From contig NZLD01000056.1 in assembly GCA_002694095.1 (NCBI GenBank), positions 17,977 through 27,587 on the forward strand: 9,611 bases of DNA. Direction: 5' to 3'. The translations under genes and the position numbers were made by a program. Numbering within the stretch: position 1 is the first letter of the stretch; each line of letters begins with the position of its first letter. Positions 1 through 6,091 of the stretch are shown here, one piece after another. The notes beneath the pieces were generated by a model, which worked only from the letters and a program-made list of their open reading frames with translations, ran no database searches and had not been told where the DNA came from. This stretch comes from Micrococcales bacterium (GTDB taxonomy: Bacteria; Actinomycetota; Actinomycetes; S36-B12).

Positions 1-424
1 CGTGGAATCCGTCGTCGAAGGGATCTGGGTGAGCGGCACCGCGGACGTCGACGTCGTGGCGGAGTGCTCACGGTGCTTGGACTCGGTGGAGTGGTCGCAG
101 ATGGTGCCAATAGAGCAGATGTTCCGATATCCCGCCGCGGATGCCCGCGGTGTCCTCATTGAGGATCCGCAGGACGACGACGAAGAAACACCCGAGGTTG
201 TCGCCGACACCATCGACATGCATGGGCCGCTGCGCGACGACGTCGTACTCTCCCTTCCCCTTGCCCCCTTATGTTCTCCGGACTGTCAGGGCATCTGCCC
301 CACCTGCGGGGAACGGGTCGAACTCGATGGAGCGCCTCACGACCATCCCGTCGCTGACCCTCGGTGGTCCGCGCTGGAACAGTTGCTGACCGAAAGCCCG
401 CCGCCGATGCCCGAGGAGCGATAG
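1..424 (+). CDS. yceD: YceD/DUF177 family protein, 5' end outside window
   Basis: The visible part is 140 codons read from base 2. The GTG at base 2 is probably internal, because YceD proteins are usually about 170-180 residues and this reading lacks the usual N-terminus. Family marks are an internal CSRC pair (Cys22 and Cys25 of the visible part), an acidic stretch near 57-63, and a C-terminal Cys cluster (Cys91, 95, 99, 102) in the pattern C-x3-C-x3-C-x2-C, followed by the conserved DPRW segment. Members are linked to 23S rRNA accumulation and large-subunit assembly, and the gene almost always lies directly upstream of rpmF, as here. The Cys residues suggest metal binding (inference). The stop is TAG at 422-424, with 74 bases before rpmF. 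Family assignment is firm; the biochemical role is only partly known for the family. Confidence 0.9.
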   Translation, partial: VESVVEGIWVSGTADVDVVAECSRCLDSVEWSQMVPIEQMFRYPAADARGVLIEDPQDDDEETPEVVADTIDMHGPLRDDVVLSLPLAPLCSPDCQGICPTCGERVELDGAPHDHPVADPRWSALEQLLTESPPPMPEER

Positions 425-436
425 GGCACAATCAGC

Positions 437-459
437 GCCGTCATATCGGTGCAGACGGC
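437..459 (+). other. Intergenic hairpin between yceD and rpmF
   Basis: Perfect 6-base inverted repeat: GCCGTC (437-442) and GACGGC (454-459), with an 11-base loop. It lies in the 74-base gap, 40 bases before the rpmF start. There is no T-run after it, so it is not a classical intrinsic terminator. It could be an RNA processing site or a leader element for L32, or chance in GC-rich DNA. The rest of the gap shows only the rpmF ribosome binding site; no convincing promoter was found. Confidence 0.35.
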
Positions 460-498
460 ATTGAGTTACGCTCTGCGCACCCAAGTTAAGGAAGAACA

Positions 499-672
499 GT
501 GGCTGTCCCCAAGCGCAAGATGTCCCGGTCCAACACGCGGAGCCGTCGCTCGCAGTGGAAAGCGAGCGCACCGACCCTCGTCACCTGCGCGCGCTGCAAG
601 GAAAAGCGTCCCTCGCACACCGCCTGTCCCACGTGCGGGACGTACGCGAAGCGTCGCGTTCTGGACGTCTAA
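499..672 (+). CDS. rpmF: 50S ribosomal protein L32
   Basis: This 57-residue protein starts at GTG 499 and begins [17 protein letters not shown], the canonical N-terminus of bacterial L32. It is a structural protein of the large ribosomal subunit. Four cysteines in two CxxC pairs (Cys30/Cys33 and Cys43/Cys46) form a zinc ribbon, so this is the zinc-binding (C+) form. The protein is very basic. The ribosome binding site AAGGAAG (488-494) lies 4 bases before the GTG and supports this start. The stop TAA is at 670-672, and plsX begins 17 bases later, so the two are probably co-transcribed. Some actinobacteria also carry a Cys-free L32 paralogue used under zinc starvation; whether this genome has one cannot be told from the window. 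Confidence 0.97.
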   Translation: MAVPKRKMSRSNTRSRRSQWKASAPTLVTCARCKEKRPSHTACPTCGTYAKRRVLDV

Positions 673-689
673 CTCGGATCGGGCTTCCG

Positions 690-1727
690 ATGGCGCGGGT
701 TGCCGTCGACCTCCTCGGCGGTGACGAAGGTGCTCCCGTCGTAGCCGACGCCATTACGGCTGTCCTGGTCGGCGACACCGATGGGCGTGCCGCAGACAGC
801 ACCCCACCATCGATTCAGATATGCGTGGTAGGACCACACGACCTCGCCCGGGAACTTCTCGCCGAGCGAGGCATCGATGTGGATGCGCACGGCGACATCA
901 CCATTGCCCACGCGCAAGAGTCGGTTCCGATGTCCTCATCGAGTCACGACACGCTGGACATGCTCCGCGAACGCCAGGACCTGTCGAGTCTGGTCGGCGT
1001 GGAGGAGGTCCGATCCGGACGCGCGGATGCCTTTGTGTCGATCGGGCATACCGGTGCGACGGTTGGAGCCAGCGCCTTCGGTCTTGGTCGCGTCCGAGGT
1101 ATGGGTCGTCCGGGTCTGGCCGTCGAGTTACCCGCGGCCCATGGGCCGGTGATCCTGCTCGATTGTGGCGCCGCGCCGCACGCAACTGCGGAAGATCTCG
1201 TCCGCTTCGCAGCCGTGGGCGCGTCCTACGCACGAATCGTCGGCATCGAATCGCCGCGTATCGGTTTGTTGAGCATCGGCGGCGAAAGAGGCAAGGGTGA
1301 TCACCTGCGCAAGCAGACCGACATTCGTCTCGCCGAGGAGTTTGCGGCCGAGTACGTGGGCGCGGTCGAGGGTCACGATCTGATGGCGCAAGCGCGAGCC
1401 GATGTCATCGTCGTCGACGGCTTCACCGGCAATGTCGCACTCAAGTCGATGGAAGGAGCCCTGCGGTGGTCCGTGGGTGCGATGGGAACCGCCTACGGGT
1501 CGATCGACCCAGCCCGTGAGGTGCTGCGGTCGACCCATCTGCTGTCTGGCGCATCGCTCCTCGGGGTAGACGGCAACATCGTGGTCGGACACGGTGCATC
1601 GCGCGCGGATGAGATCCATGGGTGCATTCGTCGAGCCGCGATGCTGCATGAGGGGTCCATCGTCGAGAGTGTTCGCGCGTCTGTTTCCGGTTTCCCGGAA
1701 CTGAATGCACGTGGAGAACTCGCATGA
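690..1727 (+). CDS. plsX: Phosphate acyltransferase PlsX
   Basis: PlsX converts acyl-ACP and phosphate to acyl-phosphate, the acyl donor for PlsY in the first step of phosphatidic acid synthesis; it is a peripheral membrane enzyme. This copy has 345 residues, the normal family length. Motifs in order: AVDLLGGDEGAP near the N-terminus (5-16), VSIGHTGAT (116-124), LLDCGA (156-161), PRIGLLSIGGERGKG (189-203), VVDGFTGNVALKSMEG (241-256) and LLGVDGNIVVGHGAS (290-304). Several positions differ from common PlsX sequences: His replaces Asn in the GNTGA motif, and GAN reads GAA. The ATG at 690 was chosen because the protein then starts just before the first core strand; upstream extension to 555 would run through rpmF in another frame. 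A purine-rich GGATCGGG (676-683) could serve as the ribosome binding site. It overlaps the next gene by ATGA. Confidence 0.93.
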   Translation: MARVAVDLLGGDEGAPVVADAITAVLVGDTDGRAADSTPPSIQICVVGPHDLARELLAERGIDVDAHGDITIAHAQESVPMSSSSHDTLDMLRERQDLSSLVGVEEVRSGRADAFVSIGHTGATVGASAFGLGRVRGMGRPGLAVELPAAHGPVILLDCGAAPHATAEDLVRFAAVGASYARIVGIESPRIGLLSIGGERGKGDHLRKQTDIRLAEEFAAEYVGAVEGHDLMAQARADVIVVDGFTGNVALKSMEGALRWSVGAMGTAYGSIDPAREVLRSTHLLSGASLLGVDGNIVVGHGASRADEIHGCIRRAAMLHEGSIVESVRASVSGFPELNARGELA

Positions 1728-2011
1728 TGGAGCCAGGTGACGGCGAGCCGACCAGCGGCACTGGCGATGTTGTTGCGTTCGCGAGCGCGTTTGACGTCGA
1801 TCCACGGAGCATTCGGGCCGACACTCCGTTGAGCGTCGTCGACTGGCGCGGATCGGCAACAGATTGGCTGATGGTGGCCGATCACCTGGGCGTGAGTTTT
1901 TCGGGAGACGGTCGCGCCTTGGACGATGTCGAGACGGTGGGCGACGTGATCGCTATCGTCAGGGCAGCAAGCAGGCCCCGCTCGGGTGGAATGGCCGACG
2001 ACGCGACCTGA
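1724..2011 (+). CDS. Acyl-carrier-protein-like protein without the DSL attachment motif
   Basis: A 95-residue protein that starts inside the end of plsX (ATGA, 1724-1727), a sign of translational coupling; the adjacent in-frame ATG at 1727 is equally possible. The position between plsX and rnc is where acpP lies in many bacteria. The sequence fits ACP in outline: a first helix with FDVDPRSIRADTPL (24-37) matching the usual ...GV...I.....F segment, a middle helix ATDWLMVADHLGVSF, and a last helix VETVGDVIAIV that matches the common ACP ending. The segment where ACPs have the D-S-L motif instead reads VVDWRGSATDW, and no Ser is placed in that context without a 3-residue gap. A phosphopantetheine arm is therefore unlikely (inference). 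It could be a vestigial ACP, a PlsX partner, or an unrelated small helical protein; the ACP relationship rests on position and weak similarity. Confidence 0.7.
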   Translation: MMEPGDGEPTSGTGDVVAFASAFDVDPRSIRADTPLSVVDWRGSATDWLMVADHLGVSFSGDGRALDDVETVGDVIAIVRAASRPRSGGMADDAT

Positions 2012-2028
2012 CACACGCGACCTGACAC
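2001..2028. repeat. Perfect tandem duplication, 2 x 14 bases
   Basis: The unit ACGCGACCTGACAC occurs at 2001-2014 and again, without mismatch or gap, at 2015-2028. The first copy contains the end and TGA stop (2009-2011) of the ACP-like gene; the second lies wholly in the gap before rnc. This looks like a slipped-strand duplication that lengthened the spacer before the rnc ribosome binding site. Confidence 0.9.
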
Positions 2029-2037
2029 AGAAGGGAA

Positions 2038-2760
2038 GTGGTGCGGGTGGCCCCCGACGCACAGGGATCAGTGGAGTCGTTGGATTCCCTGATGCGGGCA
2101 CTGGGCCAGCGCATAGACGCCGACCTTCTCAGGCAAGCCATCACTCATCGATCCTACGCATACGAGCACGGTGGACTACCCACCAACGAGCGCCTGGAAT
2201 TCCTCGGCGACTCCGTCTTGGGCATTGTCGTCACCGAACGGCTGTTTCGGGACTTTCCCGACGAGCCCGAGGGGCAACTTGCCAAACTGCGAGCAGCCGT
2301 CGTCAACGCATCCGCGCTCGCGGAGGTCGCTCGGGAACTCGATTTGGGTTCCTTCCTGCTGTTGGGCAAGGGCGAGGAGAGCACCGGCGGACAGGACAAG
2401 TCCTCGATCTTGGCCGACGCGATGGAAGCGGTGATCGGGGCGATGTACATGTCGACCGATCTGGAAACCACCCGCTCCTTCATTGAGCGCATTTTCGGCC
2501 CCTTGATCGCCGAGTCATCACAACTCGGCGCTGGACTGGATTGGAAGACGTCCTTGCAGGAACGTTCTGCCGAACTCGAGCGAGGTGTTCCCGAGTACCG
2601 GGTCACCGACACCGGGCCCGATCACGCCAAGGAATTCACCGCGCAGGCGGTGATCGGCGGCGACGTTCTGGGAACGGGACACGGTCGCAGCAAGAAGGTC
2701 GCTGAGCAAGAGGCGGCCGCGGAGGCCTACGCCGCTCTCGGCGGCACCACCGATGCCTGA
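2038..2760 (+). CDS. rnc: Ribonuclease III
   Basis: Double-strand-specific endoribonuclease that matures rRNA precursors and processes some mRNAs. With the longest start it has 240 residues. The catalytic domain (about 15-160) carries the signature [12 protein letters not shown] (50-61) and the second metal-binding motif [12 protein letters not shown] (124-135). By alignment with the E. coli enzyme the acidic residues are Glu51, Glu54, Asp58, Asp127 and Glu130, so it should be active. A double-stranded-RNA-binding domain follows (about 169-235), ending with the [19 protein letters not shown] helix. The start is uncertain: GTG codons lie in frame at 2038, 2041 and 2047, and the purine-rich AAGGGAAG (2031-2038) is too close to 2038 and better spaced for 2041 or 2047. 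The 3' end overlaps mutM by 8 bases, so the two are likely coupled. Confidence 0.97.
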   Translation: MVRVAPDAQGSVESLDSLMRALGQRIDADLLRQAITHRSYAYEHGGLPTNERLEFLGDSVLGIVVTERLFRDFPDEPEGQLAKLRAAVVNASALAEVARELDLGSFLLLGKGEESTGGQDKSSILADAMEAVIGAMYMSTDLETTRSFIERIFGPLIAESSQLGAGLDWKTSLQERSAELERGVPEYRVTDTGPDHAKEFTAQAVIGGDVLGTGHGRSKKVAEQEAAAEAYAALGGTTDA

Positions 2761-3604
2761 ACTTCCCGAAGTCGAAGTGGTGCGTCGGGGCATCGACGCG
2801 TGGGCGACGAATCGAACGATCAGTCGCGTGGACGTGTTGCACGCTCGATCGATCCGTCGCTGCGAGGGGGGCGCGCCGGAATTGCGCGTCGCGCTCGAAG
2901 GAGACTCCTTTCGCTGTGCCAGTCGCCGAGGCAAGTACCTGTGGCTCCCGCTGACACGCACGAAGGATCAGGCGCTCGTCGTGCACCTCGGCATGAGCGG
3001 CCAGGTGCTCATGCAGCCGCCGAGCGAGGCCGACGAAACGCACCTGCGCGTGCGCGTCCGCTTCGCCGACGATGATCGCGAGATGCGGTTCGTCGACCAG
3101 CGGACGTTCGGCGGGATGCACGTCGACGAGGTGCTCGACGGGGTGCCGTCGAGCATCACCCACATTGCCCGCGATCCGCTCGACCCCGATTTCGACGCAG
3201 CCGCGACCGTCCGTGCTATTCGTCACAAGGACTCCGAAGTGAAGCGTGTTCTGCTCGATCAGTCGGTGGTCTCAGGAATCGGAAACATCTATGCCGACGA
3301 GGCCCTGTGGAGATCCTCGATCAATGGGCGTCGGCGGGGCTCGGCTCTCACGTCCGCGCAGGTCCGCACCGTCGTGTCGAACGCCCGCGAAGTCATGCTC
3401 GAAGCACTCGCCCAGGGCGGCACCAGCTTTGACTCGCTGTATGTCAATGTGAATGGGGAGTCGGGCTACTTCGAGCGTGCCTTGGACGCCTACGGCCGAG
3501 AAGGCGAGCCATGCCGACGGTGCGGGGCGGCTATCCGGCGGGAGGCCTTCATGAACCGGTCCAGTTACCGGTGCCCCCGATGCCAGCGCGCCCCCGCCTC
3601 CTGA
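2753..3604 (+). CDS. mutM: Formamidopyrimidine-DNA glycosylase (Fpg/MutM)
   Basis: Base-excision repair enzyme that removes 8-oxoguanine and formamidopyrimidines and cuts the abasic strand by beta,delta-elimination. The 283-residue protein begins [13 protein letters not shown]; after Met removal the N-terminal Pro is the Schiff-base nucleophile and the next Glu is catalytic. Further marks are RRGKYLW (59-65) with the beta-elimination Lys, the HLGMSGQ strand, DQRTFGG, and the helix-two-turn-helix segment [15 protein letters not shown]-terminal zinc finger has CRRC and CPRC pairs separated by 16 residues, including the [13 protein letters not shown] part that contacts DNA. All key residues are present and the length is normal. 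The ATG lies inside the last codons of rnc (8-base overlap), so translation is probably coupled. The gene ends the + strand block and faces the dehydrogenase gene tail to tail. Confidence 0.97.
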   Translation: MPELPEVEVVRRGIDAWATNRTISRVDVLHARSIRRCEGGAPELRVALEGDSFRCASRRGKYLWLPLTRTKDQALVVHLGMSGQVLMQPPSEADETHLRVRVRFADDDREMRFVDQRTFGGMHVDEVLDGVPSSITHIARDPLDPDFDAAATVRAIRHKDSEVKRVLLDQSVVSGIGNIYADEALWRSSINGRRRGSALTSAQVRTVVSNAREVMLEALAQGGTSFDSLYVNVNGESGYFERALDAYGREGEPCRRCGAAIRREAFMNRSSYRCPRCQRAPAS

Positions 3605-3624
3605 GACGTCCTTTCGTGACCTGT

Positions 3625-3650
3625 AGCAAGCCGTTCCGCACGGCTCAGCT
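3625..3650. terminator. Possible bidirectional hairpin between convergent genes
   Basis: AGCCGT (3629-3634) pairs with ACGGCT (3640-3645) around a 5-base loop TCCGC. The outer AGC (3625-3627) and GCT (3648-3650) can extend the stem past a small internal loop. It fills the 40-base gap between mutM (+) and the dehydrogenase gene (-), touching the latter's stop codon. There is no T-run on either side, so it would be a GC stem without a tail, a type often proposed for actinobacteria. Terminator activity is inference from position. Confidence 0.4.
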
Positions 3651-4628
3651 GATACGGATGTCGTCGCCACGGTCGGCGCGGAAATCCATACCGACCGCTT
3701 CTTCGAAAAGTCGGAATGGACTCATTTCCCCGGCGTAATCACCGTGCGCCGAGCGAGATTCCTCGTAGTAGGTATCGATAACCCGACTCAGCGCGGAAGG
3801 AACCTTCAGTTCGTCTGCAAGTGCGACGGTAAGGCGCGAGTCCTTACAGGCTAACGCCATTGAGAAGGTGTCGTCGTAGTCGGAATCAAACAGAATGCGG
3901 GTGAGCCCTTTTTCGTTGAAGAACGACGTTGCCGGGCTGCCAGCGATCGCAGAGTGGAGTACACCTGGATTGACTCCACTCTTGACGCCGAGTGCCATCA
4001 TCTCCCCAAGCGCGACAGTGTGCGCGAACCACAATTGGTTGATGATCAGCTTGACTACATACCCGGCACCGCGCGGTCCGACATGGAAGATGCGCTCCGG
4101 ATTCCCCATGACGCGCAGGAGCGGCAGCATATCCTCGAAATCATCGGTGCTCGCGCCGACAAAGAATTCCAACGTACCGTTGCGCGCACCGTGTGACATC
4201 CCCGTCACCGGAGCTTCGGCGTAGCGCACACCCCGATCATCGAGTAACTCTTCGACCGGCAGCAGAGCAGATCGAATTGATGTCGAAGTATCGATCCAGA
4301 TGGCCCCTGGCTTCATGGAACCAGCCACGTTGCCTTCCAACATCACATCGGCGGTGATCCATGGGGTTGGCAGCATCGTGATGACGTAGTCGGTGTTGGT
4401 CGCTGCCTCAGAGGCGGTGGCAGCCGGGTGACCGCCTAACTGGACGAGTTTGTCGACCCGCTCCGAAGCCAGGTCGAACACGATGGTGGTGAAACCGCTA
4501 TCGATGAGGTGCGCGGCCATGGCCCCGCCCATGTTGCCCAGCCCGATGACTGCGACGGACTTCGCCGTGGCCGGTGCCGCGTCGTGTGAGTGCAGGTCAA
4601 TGGCGTTGGTTTCGTGAATGTGGGTCAT
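3645..4628 (-). CDS. 3-hydroxyisobutyrate dehydrogenase family NAD(P)-dependent oxidoreductase
   Basis: A 327-residue member of the beta-hydroxyacid dehydrogenase family, which oxidises 3-hydroxy acids or reduces the matching semialdehydes. The Rossmann fold starts at SVAVIGLGNMGGAM with the glycine motif at 29-34. An acidic Asp52 after the second strand (VFDLASERV) favours NAD over NADP (inference). Further motifs are IDTSTSIRS (112-120), the substrate-loop region APVTGMSHGARNGTLEFFVGA (starting at 139), and the catalytic Lys193 with Asn197 in GAGYVVKLIINQ. KDSRLTVALADELKVP (262-277) matches the C-terminal helical domain. In the substrate loop the usual SGG reads TGM, so the substrate cannot be predicted. 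A His-rich 20-residue extension precedes the fold. The ATG at 4628 is the only usable start before the glycine motif; it follows the Fae gene stop by 2 bases (TGACCATG), indicating one operon. Confidence 0.9.
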   Translation of the reverse strand: MTHIHETNAIDLHSHDAAPATAKSVAVIGLGNMGGAMAAHLIDSGFTTIVFDLASERVDKLVQLGGHPAATASEAATNTDYVITMLPTPWITADVMLEGNVAGSMKPGAIWIDTSTSIRSALLPVEELLDDRGVRYAEAPVTGMSHGARNGTLEFFVGASTDDFEDMLPLLRVMGNPERIFHVGPRGAGYVVKLIINQLWFAHTVALGEMMALGVKSGVNPGVLHSAIAGSPATSFFNEKGLTRILFDSDYDDTFSMALACKDSRLTVALADELKVPSALSRVIDTYYEESRSAHGDYAGEMSPFRLFEEAVGMDFRADRGDDIRIS

Positions 4629-4630
4629 GG

Positions 4631-5119
4631 TCACTCTGGCGCTGTGAAGAAGGGATTGCTGGGAGGAAGTGCTTGGTTGATCTCGGTGGCAGTGGGTTCT
4701 CCGCTGGCACCACGACCGAGGGCGACGTAAGAAGCTTCTGCGTTGTTGCGGTAGATGGCGTCGGGATCGTCCGCGGCGGGATTGACCCATACCGCGCAGA
4801 TCAGCGTCAGGTCAGATGGGTCTTCGATGATGCTCTCGCGGACTGCGCGCGTGACACCAGTTGCTATTCCGGCTTGAGCCGGCCCCCAGTGCAGAAGGCC
4901 GTGGTTGTCGTTGACGAATGTCGCCTTGTTGACGAACAGGGTGGGCGGTTGCACAGGCACTCCGGGGCGCACGATTACCGCGAAGCGCTGGTGACCGGGC
5001 GTGGGCGTGGCCAGGGCAGTTGCCCATGCATGGCCTGCGGGACCGCCGCGCTTGCCTAGAACGGTATTGACGTGGGCCGCATTCGGGCCGCTGCTGATGA
5101 ATGCCTCGCCAATCTGCAT
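4631..5119 (-). CDS. Formaldehyde-activating enzyme (Fae) family protein
   Basis: A 162-residue protein, close to the usual length of stand-alone Fae. Known Fae enzymes condense formaldehyde with tetrahydromethanopterin to methylene-tetrahydromethanopterin in methylotrophs and archaea. Recalled family features are seen in order: IGEAFI at the N-terminus, the histidine in NAAHVNTVLGKRG (His16, matching the proposed general acid/base), PPTLFVNKATF with the conserved Asn-Lys pair (64-65), WGPAQAGIATGV (GPAQ at 79-82), the YRNNAEAS segment (123-130), GEP (140-142) and an NPFF ending like HPFA of typical Fae. Two sites differ from the Methylorubrum enzyme as remembered: HID reads HVN, and the His after GPAQ is Ala. 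It is first in an operon with the dehydrogenase and divergent from the IclR gene. True Fae activity is uncertain because the cofactor is not typical of Actinomycetota; a related aldehyde-handling or binding role is possible. Confidence 0.85.
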   Translation of the reverse strand: MQIGEAFISSGPNAAHVNTVLGKRGGPAGHAWATALATPTPGHQRFAVIVRPGVPVQPPTLFVNKATFVNDNHGLLHWGPAQAGIATGVTRAVRESIIEDPSDLTLICAVWVNPAADDPDAIYRNNAEASYVALGRGASGEPTATEINQALPPSNPFFTAPE

Positions 5120-5244
5120 GCCTAACTCCTGGGATCCGGATTTGTGCCGATGCGATTTCCTCGCGGCGGAATGGTCATGGCCCGCGAGACTGAAATGCAA
5201 TGTCTCTTGCGCATATGGCAAATTTCTCGCAATCATTTGGAGCT
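5120..5244. promoter_or_regulatory. Divergent control region with operator-like inverted repeats
   Basis: This 125-base gap separates the Fae operon (-) from the IclR gene (+), so it must hold both promoters. Symmetric sequences: perfect 7-base arms CTCGCGG (5160-5166) and CCGCGAG (5182-5188) with 15 bases between; the 8-base palindrome ATCCGGAT (5134-5141); CAAAT (5219-5223) and ATTTG (5235-5239); and repeated GCAA half-sites at 5197, 5218 and 5229 with an inverted TTGC at 5207. IclR-family proteins usually bind short palindromes in such gaps and repress their own gene (family knowledge). Which repeat is the operator is not decidable, and no clear -35/-10 pair was found on either strand. Confidence 0.5.
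5126..5130 (-). promoter_or_regulatory. Strong ribosome binding site for the Fae-family gene
   Basis: On the minus strand AGGAG lies 6 bases before the ATG at 5119 (AGGAGTTAGGCATG). This fixes the start there rather than at the in-frame ATG at 5236, which would add 39 residues with no Fae similarity and run past the start of the divergent iclR gene. It is the clearest ribosome binding site in the window. Confidence 0.85.
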
Positions 5245-6006
5245 ATGGCTCGAAAAAACACCAGCGGGCTCGCGCGGGACATTGAGATCGTGGAGTTGCT
5301 CGCTGACACGGCCGAGGCGCTGGGCGTCTCGACGATTGCTCGCCGCTTGAATCGAGACCTAACGCAGATCTCGCGAGCTTTGGCAACGTTGGCCGAGGCG
5401 GGAATTGTTCGCCGGGATCCGGTTTCTCGCGGATACCTCGTGGGTTGGAGGCTGGCTGTTTTGGCGGGTCGCACCCTGGAGGAACGACTTGCGGAGATCG
5501 CCCGACCGCATATTCGCTCTCTCGCTTCCACGCTGAACGAGACGGCCATGCTCTCGGTGCTGCGCTCGAGTCAGACCATCGTTATCGCGGCGCAGATCAG
5601 TCCGCACGGACTGGGGGCCTATGGCCGGGTGGGCAGCAGTTACCCCGCGGCGAGCTCCTCAACGGCACGCGCAGTCATGGCAGGGGAACCGGAAGATTCC
5701 TGGGAGGGCTGGCTGACGGATGAACGGCTGCAGGAGGCAGGCGATCGTTGCTCAGTTCGGACGCAAGAGCAGTTCGAGGCTGCACTGACGCAGGTTCGTG
5801 ACAGCGGCGCCGCGGTTACCTGGGGGGAGTACGAAGAAGGCATCATCAATATTTCGGTGGCCATCCGGGGGGTGCACGGCCGACCAATCGCCGCGGTGTC
5901 GATCAGTGCCCCTGAATTCCGCTTCGCCGACCAGACGGAGACCGGAATCCGCTTGGTGAAGCGCGCCGCAATGCGGATTACAGAGGAGATCACTTGGCGC
6001 GGATGA
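5245..6006 (+). CDS. IclR family transcriptional regulator
   Basis: A 253-residue DNA-binding regulator of normal IclR length. The N-terminal winged helix-turn-helix (about 9-66) runs from GLARDIEIVELLAD through VSTIARRLNRDLTQISRALAT, the recognition helix, to EAGIVRRDPVSRGYLVG, the wing. An effector-binding domain follows (about 80-250), with SSSTARAVMAG (137-147) at the position of the usual H-x-TA-x-GKALLA segment and NISVAIRGVHGRPIAAVSIS (202-221) as the conserved late strands. Members bind small organic acids, aldehydes or aromatics and often control a divergent catabolic operon. Here the neighbour across the gap is the Fae/dehydrogenase pair, the likely target (inference). The ATG at 5245 places the first helix at the usual distance; GGAG at 5239-5242 is only 2 bases away, so starts at 5215 or 5200 cannot be excluded. 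Confidence 0.93.
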   Translation: MARKNTSGLARDIEIVELLADTAEALGVSTIARRLNRDLTQISRALATLAEAGIVRRDPVSRGYLVGWRLAVLAGRTLEERLAEIARPHIRSLASTLNETAMLSVLRSSQTIVIAAQISPHGLGAYGRVGSSYPAASSSTARAVMAGEPEDSWEGWLTDERLQEAGDRCSVRTQEQFEAALTQVRDSGAAVTWGEYEEGIINISVAIRGVHGRPIAAVSISAPEFRFADQTETGIRLVKRAAMRITEEITWRG

Positions 6007-6091
6007 CGCCGAGAGATGCCTACGCCCCGCGTGGTGGTGCAGATACCGGATAGTCCGTCGGTAGCATCTACAGGCGCCTTCCCCGCACCGA

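Noticed and set aside
461..489. TTGAGT as a -35 box for an rpmF promoter
   Set aside because: The sequence 17 bases downstream (AGTTAA) is a poor -10 and overlaps the ribosome binding site.
555..689. Upstream extension of plsX
   Set aside because: The extra 45 codons overlap rpmF in another frame and do not resemble PlsX; the ATG at 690 fits the family N-terminus.
1128..1859. Long open frame on the minus strand opposite plsX (243 codons)
   Set aside because: It lies wholly opposite plsX and the ACP-like gene, has no recognisable domain, and is the expected shadow of GC-rich coding DNA.
4629..4790. Longer N-terminus for the dehydrogenase
   Set aside because: It would overlap the Fae-family gene by about 160 bases in another frame and adds an Arg/Ser-rich stretch unlike the family.
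5191..5216. TGAAAT and TATGGC as an iclR promoter
   Set aside because: Spacing is 17 but both hexamers match the consensus poorly; kept only as part of the general control region.
5120..5236. Longer N-terminus for the Fae-family protein starting at 5236
   Set aside because: The strong AGGAG before 5119 and family similarity beginning at MQIGEAF support the shorter form.
3645..6006. Base composition as proof that the Fae module was acquired by transfer
   Set aside because: Hand counts vary: 3841-3900 has 30/60 G+C and 4081-4140 has 35/60, but 3241-3300 in mutM has 32/60 while 8341-8400 in smc has 45/60. The contrast is not clear enough.
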